Shown here in pieces: positions 43,358 to 53,416 of a DNA stretch of 64,000 nt. The number at the start of each line of letters is the position of its first letter. Positions within the stretch are counted from its first letter, which is position 1. The position numbers and the translations under genes were made by a program. The DNA is from Aliishimia sp039978895 (GTDB lineage: Bacteria > Pseudomonadota > Alphaproteobacteria > Rhodobacterales > Rhodobacteraceae): contig JBDWAL010000055.1 of NCBI GenBank assembly GCA_039978895.1, positions 1 to 64,000 of the forward strand, written 5' to 3'. The notes under the pieces were generated by a model. The model saw nothing but the letters and a program-made list of their open reading frames with translations, was not told where the DNA came from and did no database searches.

Positions 43358-44338
43358 TCAATGCGCTTGGCTCGGTGAGTGCCCAAAGCGTTCCTTGTAG
43401 TCCCGAGAAAACCGCCCCAAATGTGAAAACCCATTCGAATAGGCGACGTCTGTCACCGAAGGTTTGTTACGGCGAACCGTCAGTTGATAATGTGCGCAAT
43501 CAAGGCGTGCAGAATGTAAAGCTTGCATCGGTGTCAAGTCCAATGCGCGCTGAAATCCTTTCTGCAATGTCCGCACATTCATTCCAGCATGATGTGCAAT
43601 GTCGCCAAGGCGAATAGGTTCAGATAGATTTGCGTGAATGTAAGCCATTGCGCGTTTGATCCCGGCGGGCATCGCTTTGTGATCAGCTTTCGCTAACATA
43701 TGGGAAATATTGCTGTTCTGCATAGTGAGCAGTTTGGTGACCAAGTCGGCTTCTGCCCTCTGGTCGCGGGCTGTGTTCATACCGCTAAACAAAGCCCCAA
43801 ACTCAGCCAAACGCGCGGTCAAGACGACCATTTTTCGAATAACGTGCCCTTCTTCGCGTCGCAAATCCATGAGGGGGTCAAAACGGATTGTCCCTGGGAC
43901 AGGGGCGCCGAGCAGTTCTTGCGCTTTTTCGTGTAGGTAGGTTTTGTCGATCTGTAGAAGCAGCTTCCGACAATCTCCATGCCATGTCATATCCGTTTCG
44001 CGATCAGGATTTAGGACTGTCGCGGTGTCGCTGTTGGCAATGCAGTCTTTCCCACGGTGTCGTATCAACGCAGAGCCGCTCAGCGGTACTTGCAACAGGT
44101 AGAAGTCTTCCAGCATGCCGGGGTCAATTTGAACTTGCGCCCCATAATGCAGATAATTGACTGACACGTATTTGCCCGCGACATGGTTGTGACAAACCGA
44201 CAGATGATCTTGTTTGGAGGTGACAAACAAACGGTGATCGCAGAACTTTTCTGTCACACAGTGGCGTGCTTCGTCCAGATCACCCGTGCGCAAAAAAGGG
44301 TGGCTCGCCAAGAATTCCGCAGCTTTAGTGTGTTGCAT
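43358..44338 (-). CDS. AraC-family transcriptional regulator
   Basis: This 326-residue regulator starts at the ATG at 44338, behind a G-rich ribosome-binding site. The N-terminal part is an AraC-binding-like sensor domain (AraC_binding_2 type: YHYGAQVQIDPGMLEDFYLLQVP is close, here read from LHYGAQ). The C-terminal 100 residues hold two helix-turn-helix motifs (IRLGDIAHHAGMNVRTLQKG, PSVTDVAYSNGFSHLGRFSR). It is divergent from the cupin and monooxygenase genes and is the likely local regulator of them. Confidence 0.88.
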   Translation of the reverse strand: MQHTKAAEFLASHPFLRTGDLDEARHCVTEKFCDHRLFVTSKQDHLSVCHNHVAGKYVSVNYLHYGAQVQIDPGMLEDFYLLQVPLSGSALIRHRGKDCIANSDTATVLNPDRETDMTWHGDCRKLLLQIDKTYLHEKAQELLGAPVPGTIRFDPLMDLRREEGHVIRKMVVLTARLAEFGALFSGMNTARDQRAEADLVTKLLTMQNSNISHMLAKADHKAMPAGIKRAMAYIHANLSEPIRLGDIAHHAGMNVRTLQKGFQRALDLTPMQALHSARLDCAHYQLTVRRNKPSVTDVAYSNGFSHLGRFSRDYKERFGHSPSQAH

Positions 44339-44473
44339 ATCGTCCCCCCGCCCGAACGCTACGCGTTTTGTTGGGTATTTCAAGCGTCAAACTTTTTGGT
44401 TCGCTTTTTGGATAAACGAATTGATCGGGTGGGCTCACACTCTGTGCAGGAAAGCTAAATCAGGGAGTGTCCT

Positions 44474-44914
44474 ATGGAAAAAGGTGTCGTGTCCGCCACA
44501 AGCGGGATTGAAAACAAGTCTTGGAACGTCGTTGGTCAGACCTATGTTCCCAAACTTTTAAGCCCGAACACATTTGTCTGGCACGCGGTTGTTCCCGCAG
44601 ATACGTTTGTGCCGCCGCATATCCATCCCACGCAAGACGAATGGATTGTGATGTTGGAGGGCAACCTAGAGATTGAGTTCCTCGGTGACGTTCATAAGGC
44701 CGGGCCGGGGGATACAGTGTGTATGCCAATGGGCGAGGCGCATGGCATATTCAACCGATCCGGAGCCGAAGCTAAATGTGTGTTTGGCGTGGCACCCGCA
44801 CGTAAGCTGTTCGATCTGTTCACCAAACTTGACGGCGTAACCGATCCAGAGGAACTGACGCGCTTGTCTGCGTTACACGAGGTCGACTTTCTACCGCCGC
44901 CGGATGCAGCATGA
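44474..44914 (+). CDS. Cupin-domain protein
   Basis: This 146-residue single-domain cupin has the two metal-binding motifs: VPPHIHPTQDEWIVMLEG (motif 1, two His and a Glu-like position) and MPMGEAHGIFNRS (motif 2 His). It could be a small dioxygenase, an isomerase or a binding protein. It overlaps no gene but lies 16 nt before the flavin monooxygenase, so the two are probably co-transcribed. AGGGAG precedes the ATG. Confidence 0.82.
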   Translation: MEKGVVSATSGIENKSWNVVGQTYVPKLLSPNTFVWHAVVPADTFVPPHIHPTQDEWIVMLEGNLEIEFLGDVHKAGPGDTVCMPMGEAHGIFNRSGAEAKCVFGVAPARKLFDLFTKLDGVTDPEELTRLSALHEVDFLPPPDAA

Positions 44915-44930
44915 GTTGGGAGTTTTCAGA

Positions 44931-46418
44931 ATGACCCAACGCAAGAAAGTAGCCGTCATTGGTGGCGGTGTCAGCGGTTTGGCGGCTGCAAAAGCCTTTG
45001 ACGAAAAAGGTCATATGGTCTGCGGGTTTGAACGCAGCCACGACTTTGGTGGTGTGTGGGAACTGTCGCGCTCTTATCCGGATGTCCAAACGCAATCGCC
45101 CAAGGATCTGTATTGCTACACAGATCACCCGATGCCAGATGAGTATCCCGAATGGCCCAAAGGCCCCCAAGTTCATGCTTATCTGCATTCTTATGCGTCC
45201 AAACATAAAATCTTGCGATTGTTTCGCCTGAATACGTCGATAAAAACGATGGAACGGCGGGCAGATGGCGCGCCGGGATGGACGTTGACGATTGAAGCAG
45301 GCGGCCATGTGTGGACTGAGGATTTTGATTTCGTGTCCATTTGCACAGGCCAATTTTCTGAGAAGAACATCCTCACCCATCCGGGACAAGACGAATTCAT
45401 CGCCCAAGGCGGAGCGGTGATGCATTCATCCCAATACACCGACCCCAGAATATGTGCTGGCAAAGATGTGGTCGTTCTTGGCGGGTCAAAATCGGCGACC
45501 GATATCGCTGTGAACGCAGTTAAGAACGGGGCCAAGTCCGTCAAACTCGTTTACCTCGAAAACGTGTGGCGCGTGCCCTATTTTGTCGGGGGCATCAATT
45601 TCAAACGATTGCTTTATATGCGGGCGCAGGAACAACAGTTCAATCAATGGGGAAAGAATGCACTGCAAAGGGTGATCGCCGCTGTGTTGAAACCCTTGGT
45701 TTGGGCGAACTTTCGCGGGCTGGAAACCTTGCTGAAAGCGCAACTCAAGCTCAAAAAGCATAACATGGTACCCAACACGCCGATCGAAAAGGAAGTGTCG
45801 TGTTCGGTTCCTATTGTGACACCGGGCTTCATCGAGTGCCTTGACGCGGGGACAATTACCCCGGTTTTAGGTACGTTCGAGAGTTATTCAGATGAGGGCG
45901 TAACGCTATCCAATGGCGATACGATGCCCTGCGATGTCGCGGTTCTGGCGGTTGGGTGGAAGCTGGGTGTTCCCTACTTGCCGCAGGAATTCCAAAACAA
46001 ATTGATTGAGGAAGACGGTCAATATCGGGTGTATCGATTGTCTGTAAATCCTGATCTGCCGGATATGGGGTTTGTTGGCTTCAACTCGAGCTTCTGCACG
46101 GTACTATCCGCTGAAATGATTGCAAATTGGTTGGTGCGCTATGCGGACGGACAACTTGAAAATCAACCAACATCTGCGCAGATGAATGAAAGCATTGAGA
46201 TGATGCTGAACTGGAAACGTACCGAACGTCCGGCGGCTAAAATCTATGGCGGTCTGTGTTCTGCCCCATTCCATTTCAAACATTTTGACGAGCTTTTGGC
46301 TGATATGGGGGCTAAGCAAACAAAACGAAGCAATCCATTGGCAGAGCAATTTTCCTATCCCAATGCTGCTGCTTATGGGACCTTCTTGGCCTCGACTCCG
46401 CAGTATCACGCGCAATAA
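44931..46418 (+). CDS. Flavin-containing monooxygenase
   Basis: This 495-residue class B flavoprotein monooxygenase has the FAD motif VAVIGGGVSGLAAAKAF at the start, the signature region GGAVMHSSQYTD (FxGxxxHxxxY-like), and the NADPH motif VVVLGGSKSATDIAVNA. Class members oxidise amines, sulfides or ketones. I chose the ATG at 44931 because GGGAG precedes it at 8 nt; a start at 44904 is possible but would overlap the cupin gene. A clear terminator follows. Confidence 0.85.
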   Translation: MTQRKKVAVIGGGVSGLAAAKAFDEKGHMVCGFERSHDFGGVWELSRSYPDVQTQSPKDLYCYTDHPMPDEYPEWPKGPQVHAYLHSYASKHKILRLFRLNTSIKTMERRADGAPGWTLTIEAGGHVWTEDFDFVSICTGQFSEKNILTHPGQDEFIAQGGAVMHSSQYTDPRICAGKDVVVLGGSKSATDIAVNAVKNGAKSVKLVYLENVWRVPYFVGGINFKRLLYMRAQEQQFNQWGKNALQRVIAAVLKPLVWANFRGLETLLKAQLKLKKHNMVPNTPIEKEVSCSVPIVTPGFIECLDAGTITPVLGTFESYSDEGVTLSNGDTMPCDVAVLAVGWKLGVPYLPQEFQNKLIEEDGQYRVYRLSVNPDLPDMGFVGFNSSFCTVLSAEMIANWLVRYADGQLENQPTSAQMNESIEMMLNWKRTERPAAKIYGGLCSAPFHFKHFDELLADMGAKQTKRSNPLAEQFSYPNAAAYGTFLASTPQYHAQ

Positions 46419-46420
46419 CA

Positions 46421-46468
46421 TCAAAGACGGCGTCTGCCAATTGCAGGTTCGTGACGCCGTCTTTTTGA
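46421..46468 (+). terminator. Rho-independent terminator after the monooxygenase gene
   Basis: TCAAAGACGGCGTC (46421-46434) pairs with GACGCCGTCTTTTTGA (46453-46468), giving a stem of about 14 bp whose 3' arm contains TTTTT. Confidence 0.85.
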
Positions 46469-46862
46469 TTGTGGTACCGCGATTGAGCTTAAGATTGATT
46501 GCAGAACATCAAACCACGCTTAGCGACATTTTTGACGGGAATTCCACCCATTCTTCCGAACTCAGCCCAAACCACATTGGGGACACCTGATAGGGCCACG
46601 GTTGCAACCGAGAGCGAAGGAAATCATGGTCAAAGCCGACTATGACAACCTTGTCGTTGCTGTTTGTGCCTTTGTCTCATGGGGTGAGACATAGCGTAGT
46701 GGAACGCGTTAGAGTGCGGCGCGTATTGATATGTTTATTTCCCCACAACGACAGTCCAGATTTGACGCGATCTGATGTCACAAAATATTTAAGTAAAGTA
46801 TTTCTTCGACTTTTAGGGTTAAAGATTTCACCGCGGCCTCGCGACCAAACTGAAAGTTGCTT
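46469..46862. other. Intergenic, promoter region of the sulfatase gene
   Basis: No convincing gene is present. An AT-rich stretch around 46770-46830 directly upstream of the sulfatase is the likely promoter area; I could not fix -35/-10 boxes. A 74-codon frame at 46642-46866 has no protein-like features. Confidence 0.4.
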
Positions 46863-49800
46863 ATGACAAATCTACTCTTCGTCACACTTGATGATTTCTT
46901 CTCGTTGTCGGCTTGGCCGCTTTATGAAGATATTGCGATCACGCCAAATATGGATGCGCTTCAAGGCAGTGGTGCACATTTTTCATCTGCTTTTGCAGAT
47001 GTTGCTGTGTGTAATCCATCTCGGGCAGCGATTTTGACCGGGCAGACCCCATGGCAATCGGGGGTCGTGAACAACACGCAAGACTTGCGCCAACATGTGG
47101 ACCTCGCGACCGAGACATTGCCGGGTATCTTGAAGTCCGCAGGTGTTTACACAGTACTTGGCGGTAAAGTGTTCCACGATTTCCGAAGCAACGATCAAGA
47201 TGGTGTCGCCGACGAAGTGTTGAATTCTAAAGGTTTACGCAATTCTGACTTGCCTGAATTCGAAGCTGTGGGTGAAGTGGCGTATGGAGCAACTGATCGC
47301 GTTCTTAGCGATGACACGCTCGTGGAAAGTGCAACTGCGTTCCTTAACGATTATGACAGCGACACACCTTTTGCGTTGTTTGCGGGTGTGTTCCGCCCAC
47401 ATATCGATTGGATCATCCCGCAAGAATATCTTGATTTGTATGATGGCATCGACATTCCGTTGCCAGATTTCATCGATGACAGTGATAGAGCCGAATTTGT
47501 TCAGGCCATAAGCCGCGATTTTCATGCAGAGGTATTAGAGGCGGGGGCTTGGCAGGATTTGATCCGACATTACCTTGCCAGCGTGTCCTACGCCGACGCC
47601 AAACTTGGTGAGCTTTTGGACGGGTTACAGCAGTCGGGTCACGCGGATGACACGATCACAATGGTCATGTCAGATCATGGCTATCACTTGGGCGACGCTG
47701 AGCAATGGCACAAATTCACAACCTATGAACAATCTGCGCGTGTCCCTTTGGTGGTGACGATCCCTGGTACAGACCCTCAAGAGATCACGGCTCCGGTCAA
47801 TCTGTCCTCTATCACCGCGACAGCGCTTGAGTTGATGGGCGTCGAAGTGCCCGCATCCATGCAACCGGCATTGACGCCCTATTTGGACGGGCAAACCCCG
47901 AGGGGAGACGAGTTCGCGTTGACTTGGATGGAGGCGTCTGTCTCTGTGCGGACCGCAGATTATCGCTACACGCTTTACGAAAACGGCGATGAAGAGCTGT
48001 TTGATATTCACACGGACATTATCAATGTCGACAATCTAGTGCTCGATTTGCCAGAGGTGGCCGCCGCTCTGCGTATCCACGCGGAAGATGCTATCATCGA
48101 CGATTTGTTCATCCGACCAGATGGTCCTGTTTCAGGAAGTGCGGCAAACTCGGTCTATTATTTTGCAGCAAATCCGGTCGAAATCCAAGACGCAGGCGGC
48201 ATCGATACGGTGCGTGTTTCGGTCGACTATGTTCTGCCGGATGGGATTGAAAACCTTGAAGCAATTGATGTTGCCGGTGGTTTAACGTTGACAGGCAATT
48301 CGGGGGACAACCGCGTTGTCGGTACGGAAGACGCTGACACGCTTTACGGTTTGGATGGGAATGACACGGTACAAGGGGATGCGGGGAATGACATCCTTTA
48401 TGGTGGCGCTGGGGATGACGATCTGTCTGGCGGAACCTTCGACGATATAGTCTACGGTGAAGATGGGGATGACGTCATCAACGGAGATTTCGGAAGCGAT
48501 CTGTTGAATGGCGACGCGGGTGCCGATTTTCTGGACGGTGGAGAAGGTGAGGACACGTTAAAGGGCGGTCAAGGCGATGACATGCTGGTTGGTGGATCTG
48601 GCAATGATCGGGTTCAAGGTGGCAACGGCGCCGATGTGTTCATTGAGGGCCATGGCTGGGATCGGCTTTTGGGCGGCGGTGGTGTTGATACTGTAATTTA
48701 TGCCGGAAATCGGGCGGATTATATGTTAGTTGATGGCGTCCGTGGAGACTTCCGAATGGAAGGGCCCGATGGGCGTGACACGCTGATTTCAATCGAAGTT
48801 TTGCAATTCTCCGACATCACAATGACGCAAGATGAATTCTTCTTGCCAGATTTGGCGCAGGTGATCACAGGAACTTCGGGCGCCGATACCATTGTGACAA
48901 ATGCTGGCGCTGATCTCATTTCTGGCGGGGCTGGTAACGACACGCTGCGCGCCCGCAGCAACGATGATGTACTCAATGGTGGGGCAGGCGATGACGTCTT
49001 GGAGGGCGGTTTTGGCGCAGACACGGCCTCCTATCAAGGGGCTTCGGGCGCGGTGCAAGTGTCGTTAATCACCGGCGCGTCACAAGGGGCTTGGGGGGCT
49101 GATATGTTGATCAGCATCGAACATCTGCAGGGCGGCGAATTCAACGATACATTGCAAGGCGATGGGGCTGACAATCGCTTAGAAGGGTTGCGCGGGGATG
49201 ACGTGATCCAAGGGGATGCGGGGGCTGATTACCTTTCGGGTGCCAGAGGGAACGATGTCCTAAGTGGCGACGCTGGTGATGACATGTTGATTGGTGGATT
49301 GGGTAACGACCTTTTAAATGGCGCAGAAGGCATGGACACTTTGCAAGGCGGACAGGGGCAGGACACTCTGTTTGGTGGGCAAGATGAGGATGTTTTGGTC
49401 GGCAATGCGGATGATGATCTGTTACGCGGAAATCTTGGTGCGGACACGCTTGCCGGTGGAACAGGCAATGACAATTTACGCGGTGGCGGTGACAACGATA
49501 TCCTTCATGGCGGTCTGGGCGATGACGTTCTTTTTGGAGAAGACGGAAGCGATATCTTATACGGCAATCAAGGCAATGACGTTTTGAATGGCGGACGCGG
49601 TGGTGGGCAGTTTGATGGGTCCGCAGATGTGTTTGTGTTTGCCCCAGCAGCACAAGGTCATGGCGGCTTTGACCGCATCCGCGATTTTGAAAATGGATTG
49701 GACCAAATCGATCTCAGTGGGTTCGGTTTTTCCAGCTTTGCGGACGATGTCTTGTCCAAAGCGACGGCGCAAAACCAAAACGCCGATACCGTCTTGGATT

Positions 49801-49874
49801 TTGGCAATGGGTATTTCATCTACCTAGAGAACTTTACCCTGTCTCAGTTCGAGGCGTCAGATGTCATTTTGTGA
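46863..49874 (+). CDS. Sulfatase fused to RTX repeats, probably type I secreted
   Basis: This 1003-residue protein has two parts. Residues 1-400 form a type I sulfatase: TNLLFVTLDD (metal Asp 10 and 11), the formylglycine motif CNPSRAAILTG (Cys 50) and MSDHGYHLGDAEQWHKFTTY, closest to iduronate-2-sulfatase-like enzymes. Residues from about 480 to 900 carry many GGxGxDxLx calcium-binding repeats in two or three blocks. The tail (FDRIRDFENGLDQIDLSGFG) is like that of the RTX protein at 60222. There is no N-terminal signal peptide, so export by a type I system is likely. The substrate is probably a sulfated polysaccharide. I chose the ATG at 46863. Confidence 0.88.
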   Translation: MTNLLFVTLDDFFSLSAWPLYEDIAITPNMDALQGSGAHFSSAFADVAVCNPSRAAILTGQTPWQSGVVNNTQDLRQHVDLATETLPGILKSAGVYTVLGGKVFHDFRSNDQDGVADEVLNSKGLRNSDLPEFEAVGEVAYGATDRVLSDDTLVESATAFLNDYDSDTPFALFAGVFRPHIDWIIPQEYLDLYDGIDIPLPDFIDDSDRAEFVQAISRDFHAEVLEAGAWQDLIRHYLASVSYADAKLGELLDGLQQSGHADDTITMVMSDHGYHLGDAEQWHKFTTYEQSARVPLVVTIPGTDPQEITAPVNLSSITATALELMGVEVPASMQPALTPYLDGQTPRGDEFALTWMEASVSVRTADYRYTLYENGDEELFDIHTDIINVDNLVLDLPEVAAALRIHAEDAIIDDLFIRPDGPVSGSAANSVYYFAANPVEIQDAGGIDTVRVSVDYVLPDGIENLEAIDVAGGLTLTGNSGDNRVVGTEDADTLYGLDGNDTVQGDAGNDILYGGAGDDDLSGGTFDDIVYGEDGDDVINGDFGSDLLNGDAGADFLDGGEGEDTLKGGQGDDMLVGGSGNDRVQGGNGADVFIEGHGWDRLLGGGGVDTVIYAGNRADYMLVDGVRGDFRMEGPDGRDTLISIEVLQFSDITMTQDEFFLPDLAQVITGTSGADTIVTNAGADLISGGAGNDTLRARSNDDVLNGGAGDDVLEGGFGADTASYQGASGAVQVSLITGASQGAWGADMLISIEHLQGGEFNDTLQGDGADNRLEGLRGDDVIQGDAGADYLSGARGNDVLSGDAGDDMLIGGLGNDLLNGAEGMDTLQGGQGQDTLFGGQDEDVLVGNADDDLLRGNLGADTLAGGTGNDNLRGGGDNDILHGGLGDDVLFGEDGSDILYGNQGNDVLNGGRGGGQFDGSADVFVFAPAAQGHGGFDRIRDFENGLDQIDLSGFGFSSFADDVLSKATAQNQNADTVLDFGNGYFIYLENFTLSQFEASDVIL

Positions 49875-49979
49875 TTAGGTTTGGTATGTTGAGTGGCGGT
49901 GACCTGTTTTTTGCTAACTACCGCTATGATCATGGGGGTAGTGCGTGCGCGTCCGGTTCGAAGGCTGCAGGCCGTGTGA

Positions 49980-50587
49980 TTACTTACCCATTTCGGTCAA
50001 CGTCGCACGGAGATGAGAGATACCAAGCAGCGCTTCTGGGCGACTTCCCCAAACCAGTGTTTGATCTAAAGTCAAAGCATCGCCGCGAGTTTCAAGCACG
50101 CGATATGGCACATCTGTGACGACATTTGAGGGCAACACAACTACGCCGAAACCGATTTTGGCCAATGCCAATACATCCCGTGTCGAACGCCCCTCATAGG
50201 CGATCTTGGGCGTGGCCCCGAAAAGTTGAAAGGCCGCATCCAGCAAACGACGCGACTGGAAACTGGGACCAATAACGCTTCAATTGTTTGGGCGGTCGCT
50301 GCCAGATGCAGTGTAACAGGCCTTTGATGCGACCCCCTTGAATTTTGGTGCAACGCGCGCAAGTCACGATGCATACGGGTGGCTTCTGCTGCAAAAGCCA
50401 ACGCGTGTGGGGTTGCCTTGATTCCACGTCCATCAGGCTCAAATAACTTGCGACCTAACTGAGCTTCGAGACTGGCCAGTCTTCGCGACACAGCAGATTG
50501 CGTGACTTTAAGATGTGCTGCGGCGAGGCTGACCGATTTCAACTGCATCACTTGAACAAAGGCGCCTAGATCTCTTGTTTGAATCAT
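49980..50587 (-). pseudogene. LysR-family regulator, internally deleted and frameshifted
   Basis: From the ATG at 50587 the frame gives a normal LysR DNA-binding part (FVQVMQLKSVSLAAAHLKVT, AVSRRLASLEAQLGRKLFEP) and reaches TIEALLVP. The effector-domain end then continues in another frame (LLDAAFQLFGATPKIAYEGR, LALAKIGFGVVVLP) to the stop at 49980. The joined sequence would have about 200 residues where the family has about 300, so roughly 70-100 residues of the effector domain are missing at the junction near 50255. It is divergent from the TTC38-like gene. Confidence 0.85.
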
Positions 50588-50676
50588 GCACTTTTCGCAT
50601 ACGTAATCATCAAAATTATGCGATATGCGGATGAATTTATGTTGTCTTTCCTATCAAAGGTAAAGCCGGGGAACAC

Positions 50677-52053
50677 ATGCAGCTTGAAGACAAATTTGGC
50701 GCGGACTGGACCTGTTCGGATACTGCAACCATATCGCTTTGGAATGCTGCGATGGACAGTTATCTGGATTTTTCAGGCTCACCTGTTGGCGACGTACAAT
50801 CGATAACAGACCCTGAATTTCTGGCGGGACCAGCATTTTGTGCTGCTATGAAATTGCTCAGCGGTATGGACCCTAGTGACCCTTCCATTCTGCGCAATCT
50901 CGAAGACATGCAGGCGGCGCGCACTGGCGGGGTTGAGGATGGTCATGCAACGGCAGTTGACCTTCTTGCGCGCGGCGAGCCAACGGCGGCTGCATTCGCT
51001 TGGGATGAGGTTCTGACGCGAAGGCCCAATGACATTCTTGCGCATAAATGTTCGCATGAAACTTGGTTTTTGGTTGGGAATGGCGCGGCCATGCGGGCTT
51101 CGACTTCGACTGCGCTGCAACGGCTTCCATCCTCTGCCCCGTGCTTCGCAGTTGTGGCCGCGCAGCATGGTTTTGCTTTAGAAGAAACTGGTGACTACGC
51201 AGAGGCGGAAGGATGGGACCGGATTGCTCTCGACCTCGCACCGCGCGATTGTTGGGCGCTGCATTGCTTGGCCCACGTGTTTGAGAGCCAAAACCGTCAT
51301 AATGAGGCGATGGGCTTGCTTGAGGCCAAGCAACCAATCTGGACCAAGCAAAACCTGTTAAGCGCGCATATCTGGTGGCATTTGGCGTTGCGATTGATCG
51401 AAATGGGCGAGATTACCGCTGCCATGGCGATCTTTGATGACACGCTTGCGCACACGCCTGCCTCAAATCAATTTCGGCTCACAGATGGGACATCGCTTTT
51501 GTGGCGGCTTGAGTTGCATGGCGTAGATGTCGGGGATCGCTGGCGCTTGATGGCCGACAAGTGGGGCAAGGCCGCGCAAACCCATCAGAACGCCTATCTC
51601 GATCTGCATAGCGCGTTCGCATTTGCAAGTTGTCCTGATCATGCCGCCGTGTCCCTGTATTTTGACAGCCTTGAGGTCGCCTTTGAGGGGGCATCTTCTG
51701 AGCAAGCGAACACCTATGCCGAGGTGGTGCTGCCGCTTGTTGATGCAATCCGAGTGTTTCCCGATGACAAATCAAAAGCTGCCAGACTGATTGCCCCACT
51801 TCTTCCTGAGTTGCACCGCATTGGCGGGTCGATTGTTCAACGCGAAATCGTTGAGCGCAGCTTCACGTCTGCGTTGATCGCGACGCATCAGCCTGAAAAG
51901 GTTGCGCGTTATCTTGATCCGAAAATCGCGACACATCCCAACACGCCTTGGATTTTGAGGGATCGTGCGGCGGCATCCGAACGCATGGGGGACGTCGCGC
52001 ACGCCACGTTGTTACGCCGTCGTGCTGATGCAATGTTTGCGGGTTGGTCATGA
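50677..52053 (+). CDS. TPR protein of the TTC38 family
   Basis: This 458-residue helical-repeat protein matches tetratricopeptide repeat protein 38 (TTC38) homologues: HATAVDLLARGEPTAAAFAW, RRPNDILAHKCSHETWFLVG, GFALEETGDYAEAEGWDRIA and LHCLAHVFESQNRHNEAMGL. There is no signal peptide or membrane segment. The family is conserved between bacteria and animals, and its biochemical role is not established. GGGGAA lies before the ATG. The divergent neighbour is the broken LysR gene, which may once have regulated it. Confidence 0.82.
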   Translation: MQLEDKFGADWTCSDTATISLWNAAMDSYLDFSGSPVGDVQSITDPEFLAGPAFCAAMKLLSGMDPSDPSILRNLEDMQAARTGGVEDGHATAVDLLARGEPTAAAFAWDEVLTRRPNDILAHKCSHETWFLVGNGAAMRASTSTALQRLPSSAPCFAVVAAQHGFALEETGDYAEAEGWDRIALDLAPRDCWALHCLAHVFESQNRHNEAMGLLEAKQPIWTKQNLLSAHIWWHLALRLIEMGEITAAMAIFDDTLAHTPASNQFRLTDGTSLLWRLELHGVDVGDRWRLMADKWGKAAQTHQNAYLDLHSAFAFASCPDHAAVSLYFDSLEVAFEGASSEQANTYAEVVLPLVDAIRVFPDDKSKAARLIAPLLPELHRIGGSIVQREIVERSFTSALIATHQPEKVARYLDPKIATHPNTPWILRDRAAASERMGDVAHATLLRRRADAMFAGWS

Positions 52054-52203
52054 GGCCGCTCGACAGACTGCGCGCTTTCGATTTCGCCACTTTGATTACG
52101 CGTGCGCGAGCAAACTGATCGATCCCAACGACACATCAAAAACCTTTCAGCCAAAACGCAAGCCTCGTGAAAACAACTTTGCCACACAGATTCCGGAGCC
52201 AGA

Positions 52204-53369
52204 ATGAAACCTTTTGCAAACGATGAAATTCGCGAAATTATGCGCGATATCGCAGACAATCAGCTACGTCCACAAGCCGCAGAGATCGACCAAACTGAAG
52301 ACTATCCGTTCCACCACGCCCAAGCCTTGGCCGCAGCCGGGATCAACGGCATGACCATTCCCAGCTCCTTTGGCGGGCGTGGCCAAGGTTTTGAAGGGGT
52401 TTGCATTGCAGTCGAGGAAGCGGCGAAAGCTTGTGGTATTTCAGGTAGAATGGTCGTGGATACCAATATGGGCGCGGTTCCGGCGATCATGACCTATGGC
52501 ACCGAAAGTTAAAAGAAACGCGTCGCTGACTTGGTTTTGGCGGGGGATAAGCCTGCGATCTGCTTTTCGGAACCCGGCGCAGGATCAGACGCAATGGGCA
52601 TGAAACCGCGCGCTGACAAACGGGGCAATGGGTACGTTTTGAACGGGGTCAAACATTGGATCACCGGCGCTGGGATCACCAACTATATTTGGTTTTGGCG
52701 CAGGTTTGGGATGGTGGCACCCACCTTGGCATTGGCTCATTTCTGATTGAAAGCGGTACGGGTGGTTTGCGTATCGGTGAGCGTATTCGAGCTATGGGTT
52801 TGCGCGGCATTCCCGAAGGATTTGTGCATCTCGAAGACTGCGCCGTTCCTGAAAACGCACTTTTGTTGCCGCCAGAGGGGTTGAAGCGCGGTTTTGGCCA
52901 AATCATGCGTGCGTATAACTCACAACGGATCGGCGCGGGCACTGTGGCACTTGGGATTGCACAGGGCGCTTATGATGAAGCTTTGCAGTTCGTAGAAGAA
53001 CGCGAGCAGTTCGACCACCCAATTTGCGAATTTCAAGGTGTTCAATGGATGCTTGCAGTTATGGCAATTGGTTTGCGGGCGGCGCGATTGATGCTGCACG
53101 ATACCGCGCGGGCATCTGATCCTTTTCCGGATATGGTGGCCTCTGCGCAGGCCAAGATTTTCACCGCTGAAATGGCGATAAAAGTCACCAATGATGCGCT
53201 TCAACTGCATGGGGCGCGGGGGTATGGCCGCGATCTGCCCCTTGAGCGCATGGCGCGCGACGCGCGGATGTTCACAATCGGTGATGGTACAACCCAAATT
53301 CTACGCAACATGGTGGCGGCAGGAATTTTGGATCGTAAACTGCCACAAGCTCGCGGTGGTTTTCTTTGA
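52204..53369 (+). pseudogene. Acyl-CoA dehydrogenase, broken by nonsense change and frameshift
   Basis: The frame from 52204 gives the N-terminal helices of an acyl-CoA dehydrogenase and reaches GAVPAIMTYGTES, then TAA at 52510-52512. It stays open with KKRVADLVLAGDKPAICFSE and PGAGSDAMGMKPRADK to about 52690, where the coding frame changes. The remainder (GIGSFLIESGTGGLRIGERI to TQILRNMVAAGIL) is in another frame up to 53369, with QLHGARGYGRDLPLERMARD as in active enzymes. Two separate lesions make it a pseudogene. A sequencing error could explain one of them but hardly both. Confidence 0.88.
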
Positions 53370-53416
53370 GCCACCCCAATTGAGCTTTGGGAATTAGACG
53401 TGTTGGTGAAAACCAA

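Noticed and set aside
46642..46866. 74-codon open frame before the sulfatase gene
   Set aside because: No ribosome-binding site or protein-like composition; it lies in the probable promoter region.
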